Positions 49,245 to 58,025 of a stretch of DNA of 64,000 bases are shown here, piece by piece. The stretch lies in assembly GCF_014650695.1 (NCBI RefSeq), contig NZ_BMVL01000009.1, forward strand, positions 105,714 to 169,713, in the 5' to 3' direction. The notes under the pieces are model-generated. The model had not been told where the DNA came from, did no database searches, and saw only the letters and a list, made by a program, of their open reading frames with translations. Source of the stretch: Streptomyces avidinii (GTDB taxonomy: Bacteria > Actinomycetota > Actinomycetes > Streptomycetales > Streptomycetaceae). Made by a program: the position numbers and the translations under genes. Numbering within the stretch: the stretch's first letter is position 1; every line of letters begins with the position of its first letter.

Positions 49245-49325
49245 GCAGCGGTAGACGCCGGACCGGGCGCGCGGGTCGCTCCTCTCGATTGGGGGTGGCC
49301 CGCGCGCTCTGCGTATCCTCGGGAC

Positions 49326-49913
49326 GTGCTTCTCTCTGACAAAGACATCCGGGCCGAGATCGACAGCGGACGGGTTCGCATCGACCCGTTCGAGGAGTCG
49401 ATGGTGCAGCCCTCCAGCATCGATGTACGTCTCGACCGGTTTTTCCGGGTGTTCGAGAACCACCGCTACGCCCACATCGATCCGGCGATCGAGCAGGCGG
49501 ATCTGACCAGGATGGTCGAGCCGGAAGGGGACGAGGCGTTCATCCTCCACCCGGGTGAGTTCGTCCTCGCCTCGACCTACGAGGTCATCTCGCTGCCCGA
49601 CGACATCGCCTCCCGGCTGGAGGGGAAGTCCAGCCTGGGCCGCCTCGGCCTGGTGACGCATTCGACCGCCGGGTTCATCGACCCCGGGTTCTCGGGCCAC
49701 GTGACCCTGGAACTGTCGAACCTCGCCACCCTGCCGATCAAGCTCTGGCCGGGCATGAAGATCGGGCAGCTGTGCATGTTCCGGCTCAGCTCGCCCGCCG
49801 AGTTCCCGTACGGCAGTGAGCGCTACGGATCCAGGTACCAGGGGCAGCGCGGGCCGACCGCCTCGCGCTCCTTCCAGAACTTCCACCGCACTCAGGTGAG
49901 GCACGAGGCATGA
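49326..49913 (+). CDS. dcd: dCTP deaminase
   Basis: 195 aa. It deaminates dCTP to dUTP in thymidylate precursor supply. Signatures: MLLSDKDIRAEIDSGRVRID start, QPSSIDVRLD, FVLASTYEVISLPDDIASRL, EGKSSLGRLGLVTHSTAGFI (substrate-binding Ser/Arg and catalytic region), DPGFSGHVTLELSN and the C-terminal YGSRYQGQRGPTASR lid that closes over the active site. The start codon is GTG at 49326. The stop overlaps the following gene by four bases. Confidence 0.95.
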   Translation: MLLSDKDIRAEIDSGRVRIDPFEESMVQPSSIDVRLDRFFRVFENHRYAHIDPAIEQADLTRMVEPEGDEAFILHPGEFVLASTYEVISLPDDIASRLEGKSSLGRLGLVTHSTAGFIDPGFSGHVTLELSNLATLPIKLWPGMKIGQLCMFRLSSPAEFPYGSERYGSRYQGQRGPTASRSFQNFHRTQVRHEA

Positions 49914-50407
49914 GCGACGTACGCGAGAACCTGACCTACGAGGGCTTCGGGCGCGCCGTGCGCGAGCTGGCGCAGACGATCGCCGACGACGGCTACGAGC
50001 CCGACATCATCCTGAGCATCGCCCGCGGCGGAGTGTTCGTCGCCGGCGGGCTGGCGTACGCGCTGGACTGCAAGAACATTCACCTGGTGAACATCGAGTT
50101 CTACACCGGTGTCGGGACCACGCTGGAGATGCCGGTCATGCTGGCTCCCGTGCCCGAGGCGATCGACTTCACCGACAAGAAGGTCCTCATCGCCGATGAC
50201 GTGGCCGACACCGGCAAGACGCTGAAGCTCGTCCACGACTTCTGCCTCGGCCACGTGGCCGAGGTGCGGTCCGCCGTCGTCTACGAGAAGTCCCACTCGC
50301 TCGTGAAGTGCGAGTACGTGTGGAAGAAGACCGACGAGTGGATCAACTTCCCCTGGTCCGTCGAGCCGCCCGTCGTGAAGCGCGAGGGCCAGGTCCTCGA
50401 CGCCTAG
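49910..50407 (+). CDS. phosphoribosyltransferase family protein
   Basis: 165 aa. A type I PRTase fold with the PRPP-binding loop VLIADDVADTGKTLKLVHDF (acidic pair DD and TGKT) near residue 105 and DIILSIARGGVFVAGGLAYA for pyrophosphate binding. It resembles xanthine/hypoxanthine-guanine PRTases of the Gpt/HisI-like group. The exact base is unknown. It overlaps dcd (ATGA), so both nucleotide-metabolism genes form one operon ending at the 62-bp palindrome. Confidence 0.88.
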   Translation: MSDVRENLTYEGFGRAVRELAQTIADDGYEPDIILSIARGGVFVAGGLAYALDCKNIHLVNIEFYTGVGTTLEMPVMLAPVPEAIDFTDKKVLIADDVADTGKTLKLVHDFCLGHVAEVRSAVVYEKSHSLVKCEYVWKKTDEWINFPWSVEPPVVKREGQVLDA

Positions 50408-50429
50408 TCCTGGCCCCGTCCCTGCCGTC

Positions 50430-50491
50430 AGGCCGATGTGAAAGGGCCCGCCGCGCGAGATCTCGCGCGGCGGGCCCTTTCACATCGGCCT
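50430..50491. terminator. 62-bp perfect palindrome, bidirectional terminator
   Basis: Loopless palindrome centred at 50460/50461, left arm starting AGGCCGATGTGAAAGGGCCC. It lies between the convergent PRTase and Yip1-like genes. Confidence 0.85.
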
Positions 50492-50520
50492 AACGGCGTC
50501 CAGCGCCTCGGCGGGACGGG

Positions 50521-51438
50521 TCAGATGGTGCCCAGCTTGATGATCGACAGCAGTGCGACCAGTTGGATCGCGGACGCGCCCAGGGCCTTCGGCCAGGGCA
50601 GGTCGTGCGTCTTGCTGATCAGCGAGGTGAAGAGCGCACCGGCCGCGACCCAGGTGGCCCAGCCCAGGACCTGGACGACCATGTTGTCGCCGCCGAGGAA
50701 CACGGCGAACAGCAGGCGCGGCGCGTCCGTGATGGACATGACCAGCATCGACAGGCCCACGGTCGGCTGCCAGGTGCCGTCGCCGCCCAGCTGGCGGGCC
50801 AGGGTGTGGGTGACGGCGCCGAGGATCAGTCCGCAGATGACGAAGGCCACACCGGCCGAGAGGACGATCGGGACGGCCTTCGCCAGGGTCGCGTTGATGG
50901 CGTCCTCGCGGGCGTCGTCGAGGCCGAAGACCGCGAGGAGTCCGTAGAGGAAGGTCACGATCAGGGCGGGGCCCCAGACGGCGTAGTCGCGCATCTGGAG
51001 GAAGGTCTGCCCCGGCCGCGTCACGATGCCGCGGAGCAGTTCCTTCCACGGCAGCCGCGGACCGGACGGCGCCGCCGCGGCCGAGCCCGCGTGGTAGGTC
51101 GCGCCCTGGCCGTACGGATCCTCGCCGACGGCGAAGACCTGGGTGTGCCCCGGGTTGTCGTTCGTGTAGCCCCCGCCGCCGTGCCCCCCGTGGCCGTACG
51201 GGGGCTGCTGCGCGTGCGGCTGCTGCTGCCCGTACGGGTCGAAGTACTCCGGCTCGCCCTGCCCCCCGGCGCCCGGCTGCGGCCACTGCTGCTGCGGTGG
51301 CGGCCCGCCGACGGGAGGGTAGGGCGGCTGGCCGTACGGCGGCGGCGTTTGCTGCTGACCGTACGACTGCTGCTGCTGCGGGGGTTGTTGCGGAGAGCGG
51401 TTGTTGTCCCGGCCGCGTCCGATCCTGAATCCAGCCAC
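50521..51438 (-). CDS. Yip1-domain membrane protein with Gln/Pro-rich N-terminus
   Basis: 305 aa from a GTG at 51438 (MAGFRIGRGRDNNRSPQQPP); a longer reading from 51495 adds unlikely sequence. Residues 1-140 are disordered and rich in Gln, Pro, Gly and Tyr (repeats of PYGQ type). Residues 145-305 carry five helices of a Yip1 family domain, beginning LPWKELLRGIVTRPGQTFLQ and including ALIVTFLYGLLAVFGL and VGLSMLVMSITDAPRLLFAV. The Tyr/Gln-rich tail probably mediates assembly. The role is unknown. Confidence 0.8.
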   Translation of the reverse strand: MAGFRIGRGRDNNRSPQQPPQQQQSYGQQQTPPPYGQPPYPPVGGPPPQQQWPQPGAGGQGEPEYFDPYGQQQPHAQQPPYGHGGHGGGGYTNDNPGHTQVFAVGEDPYGQGATYHAGSAAAAPSGPRLPWKELLRGIVTRPGQTFLQMRDYAVWGPALIVTFLYGLLAVFGLDDAREDAINATLAKAVPIVLSAGVAFVICGLILGAVTHTLARQLGGDGTWQPTVGLSMLVMSITDAPRLLFAVFLGGDNMVVQVLGWATWVAAGALFTSLISKTHDLPWPKALGASAIQLVALLSIIKLGTI

Positions 51439-51654
51439 GTGATCGAACGTACCTGGTCCGGCGGGCGTCGGTGGCCGGTCGCCCGGAACAGCCACCCTTT
51501 GCGGCTGACCTGTGACATCCCTTAGGGGATCCCCGAGGGGCTGTCCCCACCCTGCGTCAGACCTGACCGCGTGTCCGGTTTACATGGCTGCATCGCAGTC
51601 TGCGGCTTTCCGTTACGTCCTCGACGGAATACGCACATATCGGGTCCGTAGCTT

Positions 51655-51678
51655 CGTACTCGTCGCCGAACGAGTACG
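51655..51678. promoter_or_regulatory. inverted repeat CGTACTCGT-N6-ACGAGTACG
   Basis: Perfect nine-base arms 15 bases upstream of the ATG at 51694. Operator or leader hairpin. Confidence 0.45.
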
Positions 51679-51693
51679 AGAAGAGCCCACACC

Positions 51694-52512
51694 ATGCGCA
51701 ACACTCGCCGCACCACTCTCCGCAGCGCCGCCGTCGTCGCCGGAGCCGCCACCCTCCTGGCCCTCCCGGTCGGGTCCGCCTTCGCGGACTCCCCGGCCGT
51801 ACCGGAGCGAGGGGTGCTGCCGGCGGCCGAGCCGAAGCCGGGTGTCCGTGCGTACGTCACCACCGTGAAGCTGGCGGACGGGGCCGTCGCCGAGGTCTAC
51901 AGGATCACCAGCAACCACTTCGAGGCGGACATCCTCGCCGGCTCCACCCGGCTGGACACGCTGGTCAGCAAGGGCGGGGCCGCGTCGTACGGGCAGAACA
52001 ACGGCCTGCACGTCGTGCTCCGGCCGAACGGCACCGTCACCTCCTGGATGGACGGATCGGCGAAGCCGAAGCCGAAGCCGAATCCGCAGCCGAGGCCGAA
52101 GCCCCTCGTCAGGCCCGAGGCCGGGAAGGACGTCAGGAAGGAGAGCTCGGTGCGGCTCGCTCTGTCCGACGGGCGGATCGCCAAGCTCGTGGACGCACCG
52201 AACGGCAAGCGCGCCGAGATCTCCCTGCCGAACGGCCGTGCGCTGGGCGTGGTCGACCCGGGGTGTTCGAGCACGTACCACGACGGCTGGACGTACAAGC
52301 TCGTCCGGGACGGCGAGCGCGTGAAGTTCGTCGTCATCGACGGCAGGGGCGGCGGGAACAGCTGGGTGTACGACTTCAGCGGCAGGCTGATCGAGACGTA
52401 CACGGTCGACCCGGCGGGAGCCGGCACCCCGGTACTGGTCGCCTCCGGCGGCGGCCCGGTCGCGGCGGGTGCGGCCGGGGTGGGCTTCTCCGTACTGCGC
52501 TGCCACGGCTGA
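51694..52512 (+). CDS. secreted hypothetical protein with KP-repeat linker
   Basis: 272 aa. The signal peptide is MRNTRRTTLRSAAVVAGAAT followed by LLALPVGSAFA. The mature protein has two similar beta-rich halves (VTTVKLADGAVAEVYRITSN; SSVRLALSDGRIAKLVDAPN) joined by a Lys-Pro linker (KPKPKPNPQPRPKP). The second half has Cys in DPGCSST and the C-terminal LRCHG, a possible disulfide. No family is recognised. Secretion and an extracellular role are likely. Confidence 0.75.
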   Translation: MRNTRRTTLRSAAVVAGAATLLALPVGSAFADSPAVPERGVLPAAEPKPGVRAYVTTVKLADGAVAEVYRITSNHFEADILAGSTRLDTLVSKGGAASYGQNNGLHVVLRPNGTVTSWMDGSAKPKPKPNPQPRPKPLVRPEAGKDVRKESSVRLALSDGRIAKLVDAPNGKRAEISLPNGRALGVVDPGCSSTYHDGWTYKLVRDGERVKFVVIDGRGGGNSWVYDFSGRLIETYTVDPAGAGTPVLVASGGGPVAAGAAGVGFSVLRCHG

Positions 52513-52540
52513 GTCCTCGCCGTACCAGTGGCGGTACGCA

Positions 52541-52578
52541 GGAACGGCCGGTCCCCCGAGTGGGGGACCGGCCGTTCC
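52541..52578. terminator. bidirectional terminator
   Basis: GGAACGGCCGGTCCCC / GGGGACCGGCCGTTCC with a six-base loop between convergent genes. Confidence 0.85.
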
Positions 52579-52593
52579 GGTGCTGCGCGCGCC

Positions 52594-55266
52594 CTACTTG
52601 GTTTCGGCCTCGGCCTCGGCGTCGGGCTTCGCCGTTGCCTCGGGCTTCGCCTCAGCGGCCGGCTCGGCTTCCGCCGCAGGCTCGGGCTCCGGCGCGGCCT
52701 CGGCCTTCGCCTCGGGCTCGCCCTTCGCCTCAGTCGCGGCCTTCGCCTCGGCTTCCGCCTCGGCCTCGGCTTCCGCTTCCGCTTCCGCCTTGGCCTTCGC
52801 CTCGGCCTCGGCAGCCGCCTTCGCTTCCGCCTCGGCAGCGGCCTTCGCCTCGGCTTCCGCCTCGGCCTCGGCTTCCGCTTCCGCTTCCGCCTTGGCCTTC
52901 GCCTCGGCCTCGGCAGCCGCCTTCGCTTCCGCCTCGGCAGCGGCCTTCGCCTTGGCCTCCGCCTCGGCAGCGGCCTTCGCCGCCGCGGCCTCCGCCTCGG
53001 CGGCAGCTTCCGCCTCGGCCTCCGCCGCCAGCGCGGCCAGTTCCGCCTCCGTCGGGCCCGGCGTCTTCACCGAGTCCAGCAGCAGCTGTGCCACGTCGAC
53101 CACCTGGACGTGTTCCTTGGCCTGGCCGTCGTTCTTCTTGCCGTTCACCGAGTCGGTGAGCATCACGAGGCAGAAGGGGCAGGCGGTGGAGACGATGTCC
53201 GGGTTCAGGGACAGGGCCTCGTCGACGCGCTCGTTGTTGATGCGCTTGCCGATCCGCTCCTCCATCCACATCCGCGCGCCACCGGCGCCACAGCAGAAGC
53301 CCCGCTCCTTGTGGCGGTGCATCTCCTGCTGACGCAGGCCCGGCACGGCGGACATGATCTCGCGCGGCGGCGTGTAGACCTTGTTGTGCCGGCCCAGGTA
53401 GCACGGGTCGTGGTACGTGATCAGCCCGTCGACCGGCGTGACCGGCGTGAGGCGGCCCTCGTCGATCAGGTGCTGGAGCAGCTGCGTGTGGTGGATGACC
53501 TCGTACTCGCCGCCGAGCTGCGGGTACTCGTTCGCGATGGTGTTGAAGCAGTGCGGGCAGGTCGAGACGATCCGCTTCGCCGACTTCGGCTTCTTCGTCG
53601 ACGGGTCGTCGTCGTCCTCGCCGAACGCCATGTTCAGCATGGCCACGTTCTCCTGGCCCAGCTGCTGGAACAGCGGTTCGTTGCCCAGGCGGCGCGGCGA
53701 GTCGCCGGTGCACTTCTCGTCGCCGCCCATGATCGCGAACTTGACGCCCGCGATGTTCAGCAGCTCCGCGAAGGCCTTCGTGGTCTTCTTGGCCCGGTCC
53801 TCCAGGGCGCCGGCGCAGCCGACCCAGTAGAGGTAGTCGAACTCGGAGAGGTCCTCCGCGTCCTTGCCGATGATCGGGACCTCGAAGTCCACCTCCTTGG
53901 TCCACTCGACGCGCTGCTTCTTCGCCAGGCCCCAGGGGTTGCCCTTCTTCTCCAGGTTCTTGAGCATCGTGCCCGCCTCCGACGGGAACGCGCTCTCGAT
54001 CATCACCTGGTAGCGGCGCATGTCGACGATGTGGTCGATGTGCTCGATGTCGACCGGGCACTGCTCCACGCACGCACCGCAGGTGGTGCAGGACCACAGC
54101 ACGTCCGGGTCGATGACGCCGTTCTCCTCGGCGGTGCCGATCAGCGGGCGCTCGGCCTCCGCGAGTGCGGCGGCCGGGACACCGGCGAGCTGCTCCGCCG
54201 TGGCCTTCTCGTTGCCCTCCATGTCCTTGCCGCCACCGGCGAGCAGGTACGGGGCCTTGGCGTGCGCGTGGTCGCGCAGCGACATGATGAGCAGCTTCGG
54301 GGACAGCGGCTTGCCCGTGTTCCAGGCCGGGCACTGCGACTGGCAGCGACCGCACTCGGTGCACGTGGAGAAGTCGAGGATGCCCTTCCAGGAGAACTGC
54401 TCGACCTGGGAGACGCCGAAGTTGTCGTCCTCGCCCGGGTCCTCGAAGTCGATCTCCTTGCCGCCCGAGGTCATCGGCTGGAGGGCGCCGAGCGCCGTGG
54501 CGCCGTCCGCGTTCCGCTTGAACCAGATGTTCGGGAAGCCGAGGAAGCGGTGCCAGGCGACACCCATGTTGGTGTTGAGCGAGACCACGATCATCCAGAT
54601 CAGCGAAGTGCCGATCTTGATCATCGCGGTGAAGTAGATGGCGTTCTGCAGCGCGCTCGCCGAGAGTCCCTTGAAGGCCAGGACCAGCGGGTACGAGACG
54701 AAGTAGGCGGGCTCGTAGCTGTCCACGTGGTGGATCGCGCCCTCGAGGCCGCGCAGGCACAGGATCGCGAGGCCGATGGTCAGGATGATGTACTCGACGA
54801 AGTACGCCTGCCAGGCCTTCGAGCCGGTGAAGCGCGACTTGCGGCCCGCCCGGGAGGGCAGGCTGAGCAGGCGGATCGCCATCAGGACCAGGATGCCGAG
54901 CACGGTCATCAGGCCGATGAACTCGATGTAGAGCTCGAACGGCAGGAAGCCGCCGACGATCGGCAGCACCCAGTCGGCCTGGAAGAGCTGGCCGTAGGCC
55001 TGCGCCAGGGTCGGCGGCAGCGTCAGGAAGCCGATCGCGACGAACCAGTGCGCGAAGCCGACGATGCCCCAGCGGTTCATGCGGCTGTGGCCGAGGAACT
55101 CGCGGACGAGGGTGAACGTTCGGGCCTTCGGGTCATCCGTGCGGCTGCCTGCCGGCACGGGCTGGCCGAGCTTCACGAAGCGGTAGATCTGCGCCACGGC
55201 TCGTGCGAGCAGCGCGACGCCGACCACGGTCAGGACCAGCGACACGATGATCGCGGCGAGTTGCAT
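52594..55266 (-). CDS. membrane (Fe-S)/CCG-domain oxidoreductase with Ala/Glu/Lys tail
   Basis: 890 aa. Residues 1-250 are a membrane domain of about six helices (HdrE/NarI-like). Residues 310-420 hold two 4Fe-4S clusters, CTECGRCQSQCP and CTTCGACVEQCP. Residues 480-720 hold two CCG cysteine-rich domains: YWVGCAG, STCPHCFNTIANEYP, YHDPCYLGRHN and ERGFCCGAGGARMWME, as in HdrD/GlpC-type proteins. It probably passes electrons from a quinone pool. The last ~150 residues are almost pure Ala, Glu and Lys (a long helix or disordered tail) and contain a recent 34-residue tandem duplication. GGAG precedes the ATG at 55266. Confidence 0.88.
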   Translation of the reverse strand: MQLAAIIVSLVLTVVGVALLARAVAQIYRFVKLGQPVPAGSRTDDPKARTFTLVREFLGHSRMNRWGIVGFAHWFVAIGFLTLPPTLAQAYGQLFQADWVLPIVGGFLPFELYIEFIGLMTVLGILVLMAIRLLSLPSRAGRKSRFTGSKAWQAYFVEYIILTIGLAILCLRGLEGAIHHVDSYEPAYFVSYPLVLAFKGLSASALQNAIYFTAMIKIGTSLIWMIVVSLNTNMGVAWHRFLGFPNIWFKRNADGATALGALQPMTSGGKEIDFEDPGEDDNFGVSQVEQFSWKGILDFSTCTECGRCQSQCPAWNTGKPLSPKLLIMSLRDHAHAKAPYLLAGGGKDMEGNEKATAEQLAGVPAAALAEAERPLIGTAEENGVIDPDVLWSCTTCGACVEQCPVDIEHIDHIVDMRRYQVMIESAFPSEAGTMLKNLEKKGNPWGLAKKQRVEWTKEVDFEVPIIGKDAEDLSEFDYLYWVGCAGALEDRAKKTTKAFAELLNIAGVKFAIMGGDEKCTGDSPRRLGNEPLFQQLGQENVAMLNMAFGEDDDDPSTKKPKSAKRIVSTCPHCFNTIANEYPQLGGEYEVIHHTQLLQHLIDEGRLTPVTPVDGLITYHDPCYLGRHNKVYTPPREIMSAVPGLRQQEMHRHKERGFCCGAGGARMWMEERIGKRINNERVDEALSLNPDIVSTACPFCLVMLTDSVNGKKNDGQAKEHVQVVDVAQLLLDSVKTPGPTEAELAALAAEAEAEAAAEAEAAAAKAAAEAEAKAKAAAEAEAKAAAEAEAKAKAEAEAEAEAEAEAEAKAAAEAEAKAAAEAEAKAKAEAEAEAEAEAEAEAKAATEAKGEPEAKAEAAPEPEPAAEAEPAAEAKPEATAKPDAEAEAETK
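52737..52940 (-). repeat. 102-bp tandem duplication in the Ala/Glu/Lys tail
   Basis: The 102 bases from 52737 recur from 52839, adding 34 residues in frame to the tail of the Fe-S protein. Confidence 0.8.
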
Positions 55267-55376
55267 GGAAGGGCTCCTCGGGCGGCACTTACTAAGCGGT
55301 AACTTATGAAGTCAAGGCTTGAGGTTACCCATTCCCGACGCCGCAATGTAGCTGAGCGTGCGGTGATCTGTGTCGC

Positions 55377-55913
55377 TCAGGCGACCCTTTGCCGGTACGC
55401 CGCGCGCGGGGTCTGCGCCAGGATCGCGAGGTCCATCCCGAGCCAGTGGTTCTCCACATAATGCCGGTCGAGCAGAGCCATCTCCTCCCAGGGGAGGTCC
55501 GAGCGCGCGCTCACCTGCCACAAGCCGGTCATTCCGGGACGTACGAGCAGCCGATCGGGGCGGTCCGTACGGGCCTCGGGGCGCGGTCCGACCAGCGACA
55601 TCTCGCCGCGGAGCACGTTGAGCAGCTGGGGGAGGGCGTCGAGGGCGCAGCGGTCCAGGGCGGCGCCGAGCCGGCCCGTGTCGGCGGTGCGCAGCCGCCA
55701 GGTCCGGAACGACCGGCCGGCCAGGCCGACCGCGGCCTCCCGTACGAAGGGGCGGCCGCCCCGGGTCGCGTACAGCAGCGCGACGGCCGGGGCCAGGGCC
55801 GGCGCGAGCAGGGCCAGCAGGATCGCCGCTCCGACGAGGTCGAGCACCCTTTTCGCCGACGGGGCCGCGGGTACGCGGACCCGCGGCCGGGGGGCGGTGA
55901 GTGTGAGCGGCAT
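55377..55913 (-). CDS. sugar (undecaprenyl-phosphate) transferase, catalytic part only
   Basis: 178 aa, MPLTLTAPRPRVRVPAAPSA start. One N-terminal helix (RVLDLVGAAILLALLAPALA) is followed by the bacterial sugar transferase domain: FRTWRLRTADTG, ALDALPQLLNVLRGEMSLVG, PRPEARTD, then RPGMTGLWQVSARSDLPWEE, with LDRHYVENHWLGMDLAILAQ at the end. It is the catalytic half of priming glycosyltransferases (WecP/WbaP-like), without the N-terminal multi-helix part. It transfers a sugar-1-phosphate to the lipid carrier. Confidence 0.88.
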   Translation of the reverse strand: MPLTLTAPRPRVRVPAAPSAKRVLDLVGAAILLALLAPALAPAVALLYATRGGRPFVREAAVGLAGRSFRTWRLRTADTGRLGAALDRCALDALPQLLNVLRGEMSLVGPRPEARTDRPDRLLVRPGMTGLWQVSARSDLPWEEMALLDRHYVENHWLGMDLAILAQTPRAAYRQRVA

Positions 55914-56086
55914 ACCAGCACGTTGCCGTACGCCTCCGGCGGTCTTGCGGTGGCGCGCGGCTGCCGTGACCCGTTCGGCCGCGGCGCCGCTGTCGGGGGC
56001 TCTGCCGCGAGGGCTCCGGGCCCCTGCGCCGCAAGCGCCCGCGCGGTGCGGCCAGCGGCAAGGTTGCGCGTAAGTGCGGGCTAAAG

Positions 56087-56107
56087 GTTGAGTCGACCCC
56101 GCTCAGC
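56087..56107. promoter_or_regulatory. imperfect HAIR operator upstream of dnaK
   Basis: GTTGAGT-N7-GCTCAGC, matching the HspR HAIR consensus CTTGAGT-N7-ACTCAAG with mismatches in the right arm. Confidence 0.55.
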
Positions 56108-56111
56108 TCTG

Positions 56112-56140
56112 TTGACGCAAGCGCGGCGATACGGCATGGT
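56112..56140 (+). promoter_or_regulatory. dnaK promoter (sigma-70 type)
   Basis: TTGACG (56112-56117), 17 bases, CATGGT (56135-56140), overlapping the HAIR site at 56139, as expected for HspR repression. Confidence 0.65.
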
Positions 56141-56159
56141 TGAGTCTGTTCCACTCAAG
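56139..56159. promoter_or_regulatory. HAIR operator of HspR
   Basis: GTTGAGT-CTGTTCC-ACTCAAG, close to the consensus CTTGAGT-N7-ACTCAAG, 19 bases before dnaK. Confidence 0.9.
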
Positions 56160-56177
56160 TCAGCTGGAGGAATCGAA

Positions 56178-58025
56178 ATGGCACGTGCGGTCGGCATCGA
56201 CCTGGGCACCACTAACTCCGTCGTCAGCGTTCTGGAAGGCGGCGAGCCCACCGTCATCACCAACGCCGAGGGCGCCAGGACCACGCCGTCCGTCGTCGCC
56301 TTCGCCAAGAACGGCGAGGTCCTCGTCGGCGAGGTGGCCAAGCGCCAGGCGGTCACGAACGTGGACCGGACCATCCGCTCCGTCAAGCGCCACATGGGCA
56401 CTGACTGGAAGATCAACCTGGATGGCAAGGACTTCAACCCGCAGCAGATGAGCGCCTTCATCCTGCAGAAGCTGAAGCGCGACGCCGAGGCGTACCTGGG
56501 CGAGAAGGTCACGGACGCGGTCATCACCGTCCCGGCCTACTTCAACGACTCCGAGCGTCAGGCGACGAAGGAGGCCGGCGAGATCGCGGGCCTGAACGTC
56601 CTGCGCATCGTCAACGAGCCGACGGCCGCCGCCCTGGCCTACGGCCTCGACAAGGACGACCAGACCATTCTCGTCTTCGACCTCGGTGGCGGCACCTTCG
56701 ACGTGTCGCTCCTGGAGATCGGCGACGGCGTCGTCGAGGTGAAGGCCACCAACGGTGACAACCACCTCGGTGGTGACGACTGGGACCAGCGCGTCGTCGA
56801 CTATCTGGTGAAGCAGTTCGCCAACGGTCACGGCGTGGACCTCTCCAAGGACAAGATGGCGCTCCAGCGCCTGCGCGAGGCCGCCGAGAAGGCGAAGATC
56901 GAGCTGTCCTCCTCCACGGAGACCACGATCAACCTGCCCTACATCACGGCTTCCGCCGAGGGCCCGCTGCACCTGGACGAGAAGCTCACGCGCGCCCAGT
57001 TCCAGCAGCTGACCGCGGACCTGCTCGACCGCTGCAAGACCCCGTTCCACAACGTCATCAAGGACGCTGGCATCCAGCTGTCCGAGATCGACCACGTGGT
57101 CCTGGTCGGCGGCTCGACCCGTATGCCGGCCGTCGCCGAGCTCGTCAAGGAGCTCACCGGTGGCCAGGACGCCAACAAGGGCGTCAACCCGGACGAGGTC
57201 GTCGCCATCGGCGCCACCCTCCAGGCCGGTGTGCTCAAGGGTGAGGTCAAGGACGTCCTGCTCCTCGACGTGACCCCGCTGTCCCTCGGTATCGAGACCA
57301 AGGGCGGCATCATGACCAAGCTGATCGAGCGCAACACCACGATCCCGACGAAGCGCTCCGAGATCTTCACGACGGCCGAGGACAACCAGCCGTCCGTCCA
57401 GATCCAGGTCTACCAGGGCGAGCGCGAGATCGCGGCGTACAACAAGAAGCTCGGCATGTTCGAGCTGACGGGCCTGCCCCCGGCCCCGCGTGGCGTCCCG
57501 CAGATCGAGGTCTCCTTCGACATCGACGCGAACGGCATCATGCACGTCACGGCCAAGGACCTCGGCACGGGCAAGGAGCAGAAGATGACCGTCACCGGCG
57601 GCTCCTCGCTCGGCAAGGACGAGGTCGACCGCATGCGCCAGGAGGCGGAGCAGTACGCGGACGAGGACCTGCGCCGCAAGGAGGCGGCCGAGTCCCGCAA
57701 CCAGGGCGAGCAGCTCGTCTACCAGACGGAGAAGTTCGTCAAGGACAACGAGGACAAGGTCCCGGCCGACGTCAAGACCGAGGTCGAGGCCGCAGTCTCC
57801 GAGCTGAAGGAGACCCTCAAGGGCGAGGACACCGCCGAGATCCGCACCGCGACGGAGAAGCTCGCCGCGGTCAGCCAGAAGCTCGGCCAGGCGATCTACG
57901 CCGACGCCCAGGCCGCCCAGGGTGCGGCCGGCGCCGCCGGTGACGCGGGCCAGGCCAAGGCCGACGACGACGTCGTCGACGCCGAGATCGTCGACGACGA
58001 GAAGCCGAAGGGCGGCGCTGCCTGA
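56178..58025 (+). CDS. dnaK: molecular chaperone DnaK (Hsp70)
   Basis: 615 aa from the ATG at 56178 (CTGGAGG upstream). The ATPase domain opens with MARAVGIDLGTTNSVVSVLE and has VPAYFNDSERQATKEAGEIA and DLGGGTFDVSLLEIGDGVVE; the substrate domain starts near residue 360 (LLLDVTPLSLGIETKGGIMT), and the tail ends in an acidic DAEIVDDEK motif. It refolds proteins with GrpE and DnaJ. The ATG of grpE overlaps its stop by one base. HspR represses the operon through the HAIR sites and DnaK acts as HspR co-repressor. Confidence 0.98.
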   Translation: MARAVGIDLGTTNSVVSVLEGGEPTVITNAEGARTTPSVVAFAKNGEVLVGEVAKRQAVTNVDRTIRSVKRHMGTDWKINLDGKDFNPQQMSAFILQKLKRDAEAYLGEKVTDAVITVPAYFNDSERQATKEAGEIAGLNVLRIVNEPTAAALAYGLDKDDQTILVFDLGGGTFDVSLLEIGDGVVEVKATNGDNHLGGDDWDQRVVDYLVKQFANGHGVDLSKDKMALQRLREAAEKAKIELSSSTETTINLPYITASAEGPLHLDEKLTRAQFQQLTADLLDRCKTPFHNVIKDAGIQLSEIDHVVLVGGSTRMPAVAELVKELTGGQDANKGVNPDEVVAIGATLQAGVLKGEVKDVLLLDVTPLSLGIETKGGIMTKLIERNTTIPTKRSEIFTTAEDNQPSVQIQVYQGEREIAAYNKKLGMFELTGLPPAPRGVPQIEVSFDIDANGIMHVTAKDLGTGKEQKMTVTGGSSLGKDEVDRMRQEAEQYADEDLRRKEAAESRNQGEQLVYQTEKFVKDNEDKVPADVKTEVEAAVSELKETLKGEDTAEIRTATEKLAAVSQKLGQAIYADAQAAQGAAGAAGDAGQAKADDDVVDAEIVDDEKPKGGAA

